DNA of 64,000 bases, from positions 10,292,001 through 10,356,000 of the forward strand of contig NC_090947.1 in assembly GCF_040807025.1 (NCBI RefSeq), read 5' to 3'. The DNA is from Struthio camelus (Eukaryota; Chordata; Aves; Struthioniformes; Struthionidae). Under the pieces are notes generated by a model. That model ran no database searches. It was not told where the DNA came from and saw only the letters and a list, made by a program, of their open reading frames with translations. The position numbers were made by a program, and so were the translations under genes. Shown here in pieces: positions 1-13,600 of the stretch. The number at the start of each line of letters is the position of its first letter. The stretch's first letter is position 1.

Positions 1-3000
1 AGAAAGTATTGAAGTTAATCTTTTATTATCTTGTACTTTTTTTTTTTAAGCTAAGTTAGTGCAAAATATATTGTTGAAGGAGTTAATTTGTAGTTCACGT
101 GTATGCCAGCCAAGCTGTGGTGAGGTTTGAACAAAATTAACAGAGTAAATGTTGACATCCTTAGATGAAAGGGACCAATCCTTTCCTTTCTTATTTCATA
201 CTCAGGTTCCACCGCAAGTTGTAGCATACCTAGAGTTGGGTTTATTGCGATGGAGAAAGGAGGAATGAAAAAAGTAGAACACATCTGTGGAAACCCAGGC
301 CTCATTAGTTCCACTGCCTAAAGGACAACCTGTTTGTTTTTTTTCCATCCCTTCCAATTACCATCCACACCTAATATTGCCCAGTTAGATGTGCAGACTG
401 TGAAGGTACAGATACTGGTACAGCAAACATCAACTCACCTGTTTGAAAGAGAACTCTTTTGGAGGAATCGGGAATCAGGAGGAGAAGGGAAATACACCAG
501 CTAATAAGTAACGCTTGTCAGGTAGACTAAATATACTTTAAATTCTGGTCTGTTTTCTCAGTTTTCTACGTTGCTTTAAGGAGTACAGCGTGTATCAGAA
601 TTTTTTGATGGTGGTTTGCTCTTACTATAACAGAGGCTTGTTGGGGTGAGTATTGCATAGCAGAAAGGCTGTCTTTGCAGGAAGAACAGACCAGTGATTC
701 ATTGAGAAGTTTTACAGGAAGATGCAAAATAGCATTTTCACAGAGATGGTTACAAAGAGATGACAGATGCTTTTATCTAGTTAGATTAATGGCAGCACTC
801 TTGTGACTGGGTCATATAGATCAGTCTGGTTTATTTTAGTGAATACATAATTGTAACTATTAAAATGCTTGGGAAACAAAACAATGAACTTCAGCTATTG
901 AACTGAATTTTTCAAACAATTAAAAAAAGAGAGTCCATTTGTGGAATTGAAGCTTTATAGCTTTAAAAATAACATGAAATATTTAAGTCATAAGACAGCA
1001 GTTCCTGTCTGTGCACTGTAGTAGCACTCTTCTGTTCTGCTGTTGGTGACAGAGCTTAGGATACCAGTCCTTGGCGTTACTTATTGTTCCATGGTTAAAA
1101 AAGGAGCATGAGACTGTGAAAGCGGGAATGAGGAGAAAAGAAGTTTTAGGGCCATCTTTTTTTTACAGCAAAGTAAGGAAAAACATACAAGTGCTATTGT
1201 CTTTTATTTCGTCGCTAATGTCTGTTTTTTCTGTTAATGCTCCAACATGAGACTGAAAGCTTTACTCCCTTCTTTATAAAGGGAAGCTAGCATGGGTTTT
1301 ACAGCTAACTTTAAAACTGATGTTTTGATATAGAATTCATGTATGCTGACTAAATTGATCCCCTGTATTATCAGTTTTGTGTGGTTATATGATAAAGATT
1401 ATGAAATAAGCAGAGAAGCTCCTTTCATTCAAAATTTAAAATATTTAATAAAATAAAATTCTAATAAGAAAATGTTTAGTTACCGCTCTTACATGGCAAA
1501 GTAGTAGCAGAACCAGAGGCTACTCTGTATCTGTCAAAGAAGTTCTTTTAAGAATAAAATTCCCAGAAGGGCAGGTGGTACTATAAAAAAATAGCATAAT
1601 GCTTAAAGTTTCTGTCCTTTAATTGCTAGCCAGAAAATGACAAGGTACGATGGAGCTATTTTTATATGATATACAAATACTTCTGCTTTTGAGAGATTTT
1701 TTTCTCCTTTTTTTTTAAACAGCCTCCCCCCCCCCCCAATACTAGTCTTTGCTCAAATACAAGTTTAACTAATTCTGACACTAAACTATACTGAAAAGGA
1801 AGTGTTTTCTTCAATATCTCTGATGCTAGTAGCTCTTTTGAGTGTCCACTTGACAAATTAGAACTTTAATTGAAGAAAACCTAGGAAAAAATACATAAAT
1901 CAATTAAAGTAGGTTAATGTAAAACTTTTTTATTTTTCAGTAGCTCAGTGTTGTGCTTTGCACTCTATTAATACGTAAGATATCGAATAAACATTTCTAA
2001 TCCAATTTTGCTTTTTAGGCAGCCTTGTCTGCTTGTACAGACAACGTAAAAAGTTAGGATCAATTTATAAATGCATTTTCAATCCTTCAGCAGTTATTTC
2101 TCTAATTAACAACTTAGCTTATTAAAACTGAAAACCTGTATGGAAAAAAAAAACATATCTTAGTTATGTTTGGGTGTTTTGCCTTTCATTTAGTTTCCAT
2201 ACTCAAAATAATTTAAAATGTATTTTTATATTCTGTTTTTAATCACTTGATTTTTATTCCTAAGTTTCTGAGAGTCAAATGGAGCTAGTGTAAATTCAGT
2301 GTTTCAATGCAAGCAAGCATGTTTAAAATTGAATATTTTAATTTTTTTCATTTGATGGTACAAGTAGTGGACCTAAATTATGTGACAGTTTTCCGTAATC
2401 ACTGTCTGCTTTTTCCAAAAGGTGTTTAATTTTTATATACGTATGTATTTTGTGTCATGTGCTTCCAGAGGGAAGACTGTCGATCCTAAATTAGGAGTAA
2501 AATAATACCTGAGAAAGTCTATGGCTTTTGCTTTGGCTATGTCTTTTTGCGTGATATAACAGCTTTATTTGAATTCCTGAAATATATGTTCCTGTGTTTA
2601 TCAGGATCATGTATTTTACAGCCATGTTGTAAATCTTGTGGGTTTTAGCTAGATGTAACTTGCAGAAGGAAGCTGCACTGAGGGAGTAGTTTTATAGTTG
2701 CAGTGCTGCAGAGTGAAAGGAATATGGAGTCACCTTCAGGGTGGTACTGCACAGTGTGTTATCTGATTATCTGATTTTCAGAAATGCTGCCCTAGGGCAC
2801 AGTGGAATAAAGCTATGAGAAGTATTGGAAATGTGCAAACACCATAAAAGCTAATGCTGACATCTAGCAAGTTTCTCAAGGACTCGGCTAATGAGTTCGC
2901 CCTTTCAGTTCAATAGCTTGATATTGGCCTGGCGCTCTAGAATGCTTCCAGCCAAATGATGGAGGGTTTTGTTTGTTTGTCCCTCCCACACTGAACTGCT

Positions 3001-4360
3001 GTTGACCCACAACAAATAGTAGTTCTGCTTTCAGCTATTTAGAAGAGATATTAAATCAAATCTGAAAGGAAGTGACGTTTGCATTTTAATAAATTAAAAA
3101 TAAAGGGAAAAGACTCAAGAGTTTTTGTGAAGAAACTCTCTCCTGCACAGCTGAATTTTTCTCACTTTACAGTGACTACCTTTTTATTATTGAATTAAAA
3201 CCATCCTGGCTGTGTGGATCTACAGAAATTAAAAGTATCCTTCTCACATAATAGTAAATTTCTAGTCATGTAAAATAGCTGTAGCACTTACCATAGTGTT
3301 TTTTTTTTTTAATTGATGCTATTTGGTTCCTGTATAGACTATTGAGGTTTTTTTTTTTTTTTTAAGAATTACAGAGGAAATATTTTTTCAGATGATTAAA
3401 CTAATTGCATAAAATAAAATAGTGACTTTGAAATAATATCAGCCAGCGTCATGTAGTTGTAAGTGAAAAAAACTTTCTAGGAAATAGTTTTTGTGAAATG
3501 TATTGTTCTATTATCTCACATTTCTCCATGACACTTAAATCTTTGAAATGCAGGGAAGAGTAGTTGTAAATACACAATATAAATACATGCAAATATGAGA
3601 GTGTGACTAGAAAATGCTGCAGTAAGACTGCATGCTTTAAATGACTTGTAGTTTGCTTATTTTCAGATGTGTGCAACTATGAATTCTGTTAATGTTTCAT
3701 CACCATGTACCTACATCGTGCTTTTAGCATATGGATTGCTAATTCTGTTTTATTTCACAAAAAACCACTTGCGCTGCTATTTGAGCTGTGTCTTGTGCAT
3801 ATAGGTATTAACTTAACTGTGTACAGCAGAAACTGGAGATGAAAATGACCCAGTTGTTTTTCCACTTTATGTCATACAGGATCAGTTGTGAAGAAACCTC
3901 ACTGAATACTTCTCTCTGCTATGAAAGCACTTTTTTTCCCCTTGTTTCTTACTGTTTAAAAACCTTTCCACTTATCCGGTGAGAAAGTCTCTGTTGAGGA
4001 GTCTGTTGGGAAAGCCCCACTGAAAGATTTTTAGAAATATAAGTCTGCTATATTAGTGGATAAAACTTCCTGATCTTTAATTTTAGACCTCTTCTGAAAA
4101 TGTGTAATTGTGAATCTGCTATAAGTTTTGTATGCATGCAATAAATTTAGTCAAGGAAGTTCTCTTAAATTTAATACAGCTCGTAGCAAAATTTACAAAT
4201 AAATTCCTGGGACTTCTCCCTGCCTTGCTAGAGAGCTGGAAAGTTGCCAGACTAAGAAAAAAATTTCGCCTTGCATTGGATGGCATCTTTGAAATTGGAC
4301 AAGGATTTGAGTTTTGTGAGAAAACAAAGGAAAAAGTCACTTGTTAGTTACAAATTCCTT

Positions 4361-4562
4361 CAGTTGCATGTCTCTAGAATACTTATCAGACCTGACTTGT
4401 AGAGAATGTTTATTAAGAAATGCAGTCTTTTCGTCCAGAGAGCGCTCATTCAATTTACGGGCTGAAGTTATTAATCAAGAACGGCAATGCAAGTTCTTGG
4501 CTCTGAAAGTTTTTCTCAAAAGCTCACTGCTTTGCCGCTCATGTGGCACAGCTATTGCCGCC
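4361..4562 (+). other. Exon-like open segment, unassigned
   Basis: The segment is open in one frame, preceded by an acceptor-like tract (aaattccttcag) and followed by a strong donor (GCCG then gtaagt). The conceptual peptide ends with a CxxC stretch, LLCRSCGTAIA. It could be an alternative untranslated TRAK2 exon, an unrelated small exon or a chance ORF. I do not recognise the protein. Confidence 0.2.
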
Positions 4563-5899
4563 GGTAAGTGGCACAGCCCAGTGCATTTACTTTATGAGAC
4601 CTAGAGGCCGCAACTTTCAGTGTTAGGCTTTCATGAGTTTTCCGTGAAAAAGGAATGTAGGATTCAGTTGTTTGTTGGAGAACTGTAGTTCTTGTAATAC
4701 ATGAAGAGTTTTGCTTAGAAATAGAAACGATTTCATCGGTCCCGAGGTGATTATTTTCTGGGATGCCATCCAGCTGTTTGTGGTGCTTTTAATACTTTGT
4801 GTAACTGCACTCTATACGTTACACGTGTTCTGTGTGATGTAGGCAAAAAAACAGGCATGAGGCTGCTGACATATCCCATCTTTTAGGCAGGATTGCCCTT
4901 GTGAACAGATCTGTTACCAGCTTCAGGCTCTAGCTGTAGTCCCAAGCGCTATGATACTAAATTGCCTTGTAACTATCTAATCTTTTCTCCTTTAAAGCGA
5001 TTTGAATTTGCTTACTTGGCAGCATTTGACTATGACCAAGGATAGAGATCGTAACCATAGTTCATCCAACAGTGGAACAGTCTCTGGATCAAAGCTTAAA
5101 TAACCAAAGAAAATTGTAATTTTGGCATTTTATGCATGTTTAATAAGGCCATTTGCAAGCTTCTTCCTGTTGCTATTATTTGTTACCTACTTAACTGTAT
5201 ATTACATGCTTGAGTGTTTTTTTTTTCCTTTTATTAATTTTGAATATCATATTAAAGTCCCTCAAAAGGACTTGCAAGGTAGGGGATATAACTTCAGCAT
5301 GTTTGTTGGAAAACAGAGAAGAAAAATACTGTGTCTTGTGAGGAAGTTTTTCTTGTATCAAGCCTGGCTTACATCCTAAACACAGTAAGAACAACTCTGA
5401 GGCTTTTACTTTTTAAAGCACTTATTTAACTCAGAAATAAAGATTGACGAATATGGAGACCTGAAGCACTTTCTAAGAACATGGCTGGCTGTCATCAATG
5501 ATTCCTTCTTATAACACCAATGACAATTTAGCAAAGAAGCGCACATTCCAACAAGCTTATACGCTGTTTCTTCCCCAGTTCTTTGGACAGAATAAGAATG
5601 GAAAAGACCTGACAAACTAGAATAACTAATCTTTTATATGTCAACACTTTAGCATGCTAAAAACGTCACTGAAGTTAAGTTATTAGTGCTTCTTGAAAAA
5701 TATAGAGCTAATGTGGATTCTAGCGATGGTCTATATTTAAAATGATGGTCAAAAAGTTATTCAAAAAGCAAGCTTACTGAAAGTTGCCCTCAGAAAATCT
5801 AGTAACTGCAAGGAAAAAAATCAAACTGTTCCGACAGCTTGTTAATTAATCATGAATCCTGTGAGCTTTTTGCAATGATTAGTGATTGGGCTAGAATTT

Positions 5900-8208
5900 C
5901 TCCTGCCCAAGAGAATGTTGATGAGGGGAGGTGCTCTGCTTTATTTCATTCTTACAGACAAGGAAGAACTGGTTGGGAACGTGAAGATCAGGGACAGCCT
6001 TGGCTGCAGCCACCATGAGATAGAAGAGTTCAGGATCCTGAATGGAGGGAACAAGACAAATAGCAGAATCACAACACTTGACTGCAGTAGAGCAGGCTTT
6101 TGGCCTATTCAGGGATCTGCCTGAAGGAATCCTATGGGATAGGGCCCTGAAGAGAAGAAAGGTCCTGGAGAGCTGGTTGATTTTCAAGGTTCATCTCCTC
6201 CCTGCTCATCTGGCTGGACCATTCTTGAGCTTGAAGTCAAGTGAGAGTGACAGGAGGCTTCCATGGGTGAAAAAGGGGCTCATGACAAAACTAAACATAA
6301 AAAGGACGCATACGAGAAGTGGAAGCAGAGACAGATGACGCCGGAGGATTACAGAGACACTGTCCACACATGCAGGGATAGAGTTAAGAAAGCCAAAGCC
6401 CACCTGGAATTGAATCCGGTGAGGGATGTGAACAGTAAGGGCTTCTACAGGCACATCAACAGCAAGAGTCAGACTAGGGAAAATGTGAGCCTGCTGCTGA
6501 ATGAGGCAGGGGACCTGGTGACAAAGGATGTGGAAAAGGTACTTAATGCCTTCTTTACCTTGATCTTCACTGGTAAGTGAAGATTGCCTTCAGCAATCCT
6601 AGGTCCCTGAGACCTGCAGGAAGGTCTGGAGCAATGAAGGCTTACCCTCAGTGGAGGAGGATCAGGTTAGGGAACACTTAAAACGGACACACCCAAGTCC
6701 GTGGGATCTGATGGGATGCACTCATGAGTGCTGAGGGAGCTGGCCAGTGTCATTTGCAAGGCCACTCTTGATAGTCTTTGAAAGGTCGTGGTGACCGGGG
6801 AAGGTTCATGAGAACTGAAGAAAAGCAAATGTCACTCCTGTCTTCACGAAGGATAAGAAAGAGGATTTGGGGAACTACAGGCCAGTCAGCCTCAACTTGA
6901 TACTTGGAAAAGATAAAGGAGCAAATAATTCTTGAAACCGTTTCTAAACATGTAAAGGACAAGAAAGTGACTGGAAGTAGTCAGCACAGATTTATGAAGA
7001 GAAAAATCACGCTTCGCAAGCCTTCTATCCTTCTATGATGAGACTACTGGCTCAGTGGATGAAGGGAGAGCAGTAGATGTTGTTTATCTCAGCTTTAGTG
7101 AGGCTTTCAACACTGTGACTCAACATGCTCATAGAAAAAACAGTAAAATATGGGCTAGATAAATGAACAGGGAAGTGGATTGAAAACTGGCTAAATTACC
7201 AGACTTGAAGGGTTGTGATCAGCAGCACAAAGTCAAGCCAGAGGTCTCACTAGTGGTGTGCCCCGGGGTTCGATACTGGGTCCAGTACTGCTTAACATTT
7301 CATTAATGACCTGGATGGTGGGACAGAGCGCACACTTAGCAAGTCTGGAGATGATATAAAACTAGAGAGAGCGTTTGATAACACCAGATGGTTGTGTTGG
7401 CTTTCAGAGGGAGCTAGAGAAATGGGCTGACAGGGACTTCATGAAGGTCAACAAAGGAAAATGCAGAGTCCTGCCCTGGAGGAGAAATAACCCTCTGCAC
7501 CAGTACAGGCTGGGGGCTGACTGGCTGGAGAGCAGCTTTGCAGTAAAGGCCCTGGGGCACTGGTGGACACCAAGTTGAACACGGGCCAGCAATGCACCCT
7601 TGCATTAAGGAAGGCCAGCAGGCTCCTGGGCTGTATTAGGCAGAACCTTGCCAGCAGGTTGAGGGAGGTGATCCTTCCCTTCTACTCAAGCACTGGTGAG
7701 ATATATCTGGAGTGCTGTGTCCAGTGCTGGGCTCCCCAGTACAAGACAGTCATGGACGTACTGGAGCTAGTCCAGCAAAGGGCCATAGGGCTGATCAAGA
7801 AGCTGGAGCACCTAACATATGAGGAGCGGCTGAGAGAACTGGGATGGTTTAGTCTGGAGAAGAGAAAGCTCAGGGGGATTTTATCCATGTATATAAACAT
7901 CTGATAGGTGGGTAAAAAGAAAATGGAGCCAGACACTTTGTTGTGACTGATGACAGGACAAGAGACAATGAGCACAAACTGAAATGTAAGAAATGCTGTT
8001 TAAATGTGATTTCTTTTACTGTGAAGATGGTCAAACGCTGGAACAGGTTGCCCAGAGAGCCTGTAGAGGCTCCATGCCTTTGAGATTTTTCAGAACCCAA
8101 CTGAACACAGCTCTCAGCAACCTGTTGTAGCTGACCCTGCTTTGAAGTAGAGATTTGAACTAGATGGTTTCCGGAGGTTCCTTCCAACCTCAGCTACTGT
8201 GTGATTCT
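5900..8208 (+). mobile_element. CR1 LINE, 5'-truncated and decayed
   Basis: The + strand carries successive fragments of CR1 ORF2. First is the end of the endonuclease region near 5960-6030 (DKEELVGNVKIRDSLGCS), then the inter-domain stretch at about 6490-6580 (LLNEAGDLVTKDVEK, VLNAFFTLIFTGK). Reverse-transcriptase remnants follow at 6830-7450 and the C-terminal region at 7563-7900. The usual CR1 3' UTR (cttccaacctcagctactgtgtgattctgt) ends near 8208. Frameshifts and stops break the ORF throughout, so it is an old, dead copy. The 5' boundary is approximate. It lies in the sense direction of TRAK2. Confidence 0.9.
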
Positions 8209-10575
8209 GTCTGCTCTTGGAGCAACCATGCTGCTTGCACAGATGAGAACTAATTTTATGGATTTGAGAACGCTTCTGTTTATGGACTGAAGTTACTTGG
8301 GAGGGATTCTTAGAAGCCCTGGCTTAACGCTAGGATTGTAATTTAAGGCCTAAGTGTAGTGCACGTTGCGTAATCCATGTGTATTTAGTTGCTTCAGGCT
8401 AACTGGTGATCGGAAACCTCTCAAGCTTTTTGAACTTGTGTGCGTGTTTCTGAATTAACGCCTCGGGTTTCTTTATGGTACAGGGAGAAAGTCAGTAGCT
8501 AGATGTTTTGTCTCTCCATTCAAGTCAAATATACATTTGATAATAATTCACCTGAAGTAACCAAAGTGTACTTTATATTGAGAAGTGCTGCTGACAGAGA
8601 ATTTGAGGATATTTTCTGAGATATTGACAGAAGTGCAGAATGCAGGACAAATCTCAATATAAAAATGGAATAAGTAGTCTTGAATCAGTAAGAGTCAAGG
8701 TCCCGTTTAAAAATCCACAACCAAAAAAGAAGAGTATGCCAAGCGCTGTAAAACAGTTGAAGAAAATAAGCGCTTCAAGCATACTGGTTTTTAAGTTTAA
8801 TGCATCTTTTTACAGTGTGCAAAGATCAGAGGCTTAATCTGAGATAAGGTGCACAGTCGAACAAAAATGATCATCACAGCGTAATATTATAGTCTAGGCT
8901 AAGGAGACCACTTTGTATTTTTTGGTAAAATACCTCTATGAAAACATTGAGGATCTAAAACTTTGACTGTGTCAAGACTGTGAAGTCCTAGACCGAGGTG
9001 TAGAAAATGTTGGACAGAGGCCATGAAGTCCGTTCTTCTGCGGTGTTGAGTGGCTTTAAGTTTTGTGCATGTGTCTGCATATTTAGTGTTTTTTCAGCAA
9101 TCCATTTAAATACCAGTCTCTTTAGAAACAGCTATATGTGCAAATAGTAAATGTTTCTGAAATCTTGATCTTAATATTTTTAGTAAGTGCCTAATACAGT
9201 TAACAATTAAAACTAGTTAATAAAACACATATAAAAGAAAGAAGTGACAAATTAAGATGATACTGCTGGCAAGCCTGAGCTGACCTGAATGGAAGAAAGT
9301 TCTTTTTTGACGTCCTGCCAAAGTCTACAAGTAGATGAACTAGCAAGCTCTATGCTTTCTTTAAAAGGTTTCTGCACTGTCCACTCTGGTCCTCTCAAAT
9401 AAGAGGTTACTATGACAGCAAGACAGACCTATGATTGCTGTGCTTGGCAGTGGGAGACCTTGGGGAAACTGTTAAGAGCAAATTTGGAACTATTCTGAAA
9501 TTTCAAGAGAACTTTGTGTTTACTGAATGTAGGAGGAGTGAAAATGAGGCTTTGTTTTCTTGCATTTTGGATTTTTCTATTACTTAGGACTACTTTTGCA
9601 TACTACGTGAAGGATGATCAGTTAGTCTTGTCAAGAGAACAGCACAATTTTCACTTTCTTAAACAGTTCTGATAAATAATCCCAATTTTACATTATAGCT
9701 TCATTTCTGTTTTCAACTGTTAAAATTGTTTTTAATGAGGCTCTGCTGAAGAGGAACCGTGAAGTAACTTTTCTGATAGATTCTTTATTAACAGACTTTT
9801 AAAGGGGAAGAGATTAAAGAAAACAGTCCAATAAAATTTCTTTATAACAATTAGAATGCTAATTAAATCAGCATTTTGAAATCCTGCCTTTAGAACTCAT
9901 CGTTTTAAATAACTTTACTAGCCTGAAGAAAATTTCTACTTGGTTGGAGCGGCTATCCTTTTACAATAAAACATAAATGCCCATGTTGGAGAATGAACCT
10001 GTCATACATTAAATATCGTTTAGACGAGGAGTAATGGTATAGACAAATAGTAATTGACAAAGTTCATGGTAAAGCTGAGATTGTCATGTCTGCAGGGAAA
10101 AGCCATATTTTTAATGCTACATTCTACATGTAATGTGTTAACTGAGGATTAAAATGTTTGTCTAAATTTTTTTTTGAGTTAAATGATAGTACAGGGAAGA
10201 AATTCAGTAGACTGAAAGAGATGAGGTCCCATTAACTGACCTGTCTTGCTTGCAGGACAGTGGCATCTGCGAAACTCTGCCATTCTGTTTATTTCTAGGT
10301 GATGGCTGAGCTGAGACGCTCATGAAACTTATGTGAAATATTTCTACTGATCAGTACCTCAGATGAAATAAGTGTGTCCAAAGATGGAAATAGATCTGGA
10401 GTATGCAGCAGTCTATGGGAGTGAATTGACATCTGATTCGTTAGTGTCTAAGTAGCTTGATGGCTCTCCCAGACTCTAAACCAAAGCCATCTTTCTGTCA
10501 AAGCAAAAAAGGGACATTGCACAGTCTGACTACAGAATGCTATTTCCAAATAAGTGAATTGTGAAGAAGGAGCTC

Positions 10576-10612
10576 ATGAATCTCGATCACGGAGGCTTGG
10601 AGAGCATCTCCG
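10576..10612 (+). CDS. TRAK2: TRAK2 coding exon 1 (start codon)
   Basis: This begins with ATG and encodes MNLDHGGLESIS plus the first base of an Asp codon, then a gtaagt donor. The split codon G|AT is completed by the next exon. It resembles mammalian MNSNHRDSESIT, so the ATG here corresponds to an internal Met of the human protein. The exon is too short to appear as a long ORF. The upstream exon limit is unknown. Confidence 0.8.
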
Positions 10613-13600
10613 GTAAGTTGGAAAAATAGTTCCTTTATAAATCCTGAATAAATCTTAACATTTTTAGCACAGCTGCCTAAAGACAAATTTCAATTTCATA
10701 TTCTTTATATTGCTTATCTGATAGCGCATATGAACAAAAATAGTGGGTCGTCCTAACTAGCATGTTAAATCAGTTTCCACTGTGTAATATTTGTAAAATA
10801 CTCAATGTTAATTGTTAACATTGATGGGTTTTCCCCTGAAATATATTGAAGGTGATCTTCAGCTTCAGTGGAAATGTTAGATAATCGTCGTATAGGTTTG
10901 GTATGTTTCTCCAGAGTATTTTAGCAACTTGAATCTGTTTTTTTTTTTCTTTTTTTCTTTTTCTTTTTCTTTTTTTTATCTCTCTTACCCCCCCCCTCCC
11001 CCCCAAGTAGTCATGAAGAGAGTAGAGAAAATAGGAAGAGCTAAATTTCCTTTTCATTATTTTGGGTACCATGTTCACATAAAAGTGTGATTCGGTATGG
11101 TTGATAATAGAATTTATTTTTGAGCTGCCTAATTTCAAGGCAGTTTTCAGTTGATTTTGTGTGTGTGTGTGTGTGTGGCTACTTTAAGATTAGTTTTTTG
11201 AACCTGTGTTCGATACCAAACAAAAGGAGAACAAGGAAAAAAAGATTTTCCTCCAGAAAAGAGAACTATAACTATGCTAAAGCCAGTGGAACCTTAGAAA
11301 ATCCATAGCAGGTAAAATATAGGTCTGTTTTTTAGTTTTGAGAATAAGCAGGAAAGATAGAAATTGGAACTTAATAAATATGTCATACTTAAGAAGTCTG
11401 AGGCTAGACTACCCTTCCAGGAAGTTACAGAGTCGATTGAGGATGAAGAACTTGCAAATATTACAGTATCAATCAAGTATTGATTCAGTAAATAGTCTGA
11501 TAATTTGTCCAGTACAAAAAACATCTACTGAAGGTTTATAAAATACTTATTAGCATAAAGAATTTATACTACTGTGGCAGGTATGTAGCATATTTAACAG
11601 TAGCGTACTTAGCTTTGGTGACATGGCATTTGCTTGCTTTTAGATGTCTGCTCCAGTGAAGATATTCCTGAGGTAGAGCTGGTGAGCATGCTAGAAGAAC
11701 AGTTGCCAGAGTACAAATTACGAGTGGACTCTCTGTACCTGTATGAGAATCAAGACTGGAGCCAGACTCCTACCTGCCATGGTCATCTTCCTGAAACCAC
11801 TTCTCCAATTCATGACGAGGAGACCTTCCGTTACATGAGTGAGTATCTCTGGGCCTAAGGATTTTTTTTTTGCACTTACTGAAGAGAAAAAAGTAAATAT
11901 GAACTGATTAATATTAAAATATAACATTCAAATCTACAAAATTCTGCACAGGAGGAACAATAAGCTGAGTTCAGAGGAAGTGCTTGTAGTTCAGCTCTGC
12001 AATTCTAAGAGCTGACCTAGCATGTCCCATTGCTGCTTGATCATTTGACTTGACACAGAGGTAAGAATGGAAACCTGTGGTAAGGAAAAAGAGGCAGGAA
12101 CCTACAGTTGTACTAGATTGGATGTGACATAAGTGTGACATGTGACAGAGTATGCAGCAGGTCTGTTTTCAGGAACATTACCGATGCTGTGGTTCTTTTG
12201 TAGATGTTTGCCGTTTGTTTTGTGTCAGTGTTTTTTTTTTTTGAAATGCTGTTAACGGTTTCTTCTGGCGATAGAAATTTTATGAATGCCAAGTAGCTTA
12301 ATACTAGATCAACACTGATCACTGCCTTCCAGTTTTGAAAATAAAAAGTAAATTATGGCCATCAGTTGGTTATGATTACAGCAGTTCTTAAAACAAGCAA
12401 AACAAAGCTAGCTGGTCTTTAGAAGGAGAATGCCAGCTTCAGACAATATGAAGAAAACTTCCCCCTTGACTATATTAACAATCAAATGTTATAGAAGGCT
12501 GCCAGAAGAACTGAACACTTATTTGCCTGTACTTTCAAGTATTTTCATGTGAAAAGAGGAGAACATTTTGTAATCCTTTCAGAGAAATGGGTGAGTCCTG
12601 TTTTCCTCCATGTATGGGGAGGAACAACTTGGGAGGGTGAACTTGGTGTTTAGATACAAGGTACTATTTTTCTGTAGTGATTATCTTTTCCTTTTATGTG
12701 CCACAACTGAAAGAGGGTTTTCTGTTGGTGCTCCACCCAGGGAGTATAGCAAAAGAGTAAACAAAATGTTACCTTCTAAGCATGCAGTGTCCCACAGTTT
12801 AAGGAGATCTTTATTCTCAGTTGAACTTGCAGCCTTGGAATTCTTTTTAGTTATGGGAAGTATTTTAAAAGCCATGTTTTTCAATTGAGTGAACGCTTTT
12901 ATAGTTCCCTTGAAGGAATTGTGTAGTCATTGGGGTGTGTACTTGCCTCTAAGTTTTATTTTAAAGAGGTGGGATCAGAGTCTGTCAGTGCTGGAAGCAA
13001 GTTTGCATAAAATGCAGCTCTGTTGAGGCTGTCTGGTTCCAGTGTGATTAAGAACAGCTCTCTGAGAGAGGGCCCTTCTGGCAGTTTGAGCCTGCGTTTC
13101 CAAACTGCGGTGAGAGAGGCAGGGGTTTAAAGGACAGTCTTTTATTTATTTATCAGTTTTCCTGGCACTGCAGAAGGTGGTGCCTTCCTCTTTCACCCAG
13201 TGATAAATACTTTTTAGCTGTAGGAAGAAGTGTCCTGTTAAAATGGTAGACTGCTTTTGAGAGGTTTTTGAACAGCGGCCACAGAGGTTTACTTGACGTT
13301 CTCAGAGATGCCCTCTTGCAGTGACTGGGAGAATTCCACCCAAAAGTGAATCTTAAGAATGAGTCAGTCTTAAAACTTTACATTTTATGATAGTCTAGGC
13401 GCTTCTCTATGTGAGATTAAAATTTAAGCATGCAACCAGGATGTGAAACGAACGCTTCATGCTAATATAAAAGATCACTGGTAGATATAACAGACAGCTA
13501 ATCTCATTATTTAAGAACGCTCTTGTAACTGCTGAGTCAAATACATTCAGGATAAATAAGGTTTACGTTTCTCCTAGAAATTGTCCAGACAAAGACTTTG

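Larger units (their letters stand above)
1..10575 (+). other. TRAK2: Probable TRAK2 intron 1 / 5' flank, no supported coding exon
   Basis: This AT-rich stretch precedes the first recognisable TRAK2 coding exon. It has no CpG island, so the TRAK2 promoter (head-to-head with STRADB in mammals) is probably upstream of the window and this is mostly intron 1. It contains a CR1 LINE at about 5900-8208, T and C homopolymers (for example C-rich at 1724-1737), and one exon-like open segment at 4361-4562 discussed in the findings. The untranslated exon joined to 10576 could not be placed. A good acceptor-like tract ends at 10255 (ctgtcttgcttgcag), and a weaker one lies just before 10532. Confidence 0.6.

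Noticed and set aside
4132-4347. 71-codon ORF next to the exon-like segment at 4361
   Set aside because: It ends before the putative acceptor, has no known motif, and an ORF of similar length runs on the opposite strand.
6042-7975. Multiple ORFs of 80-113 codons on both strands
   Set aside because: They are fragments or antisense shadows of the decayed CR1, not host genes.
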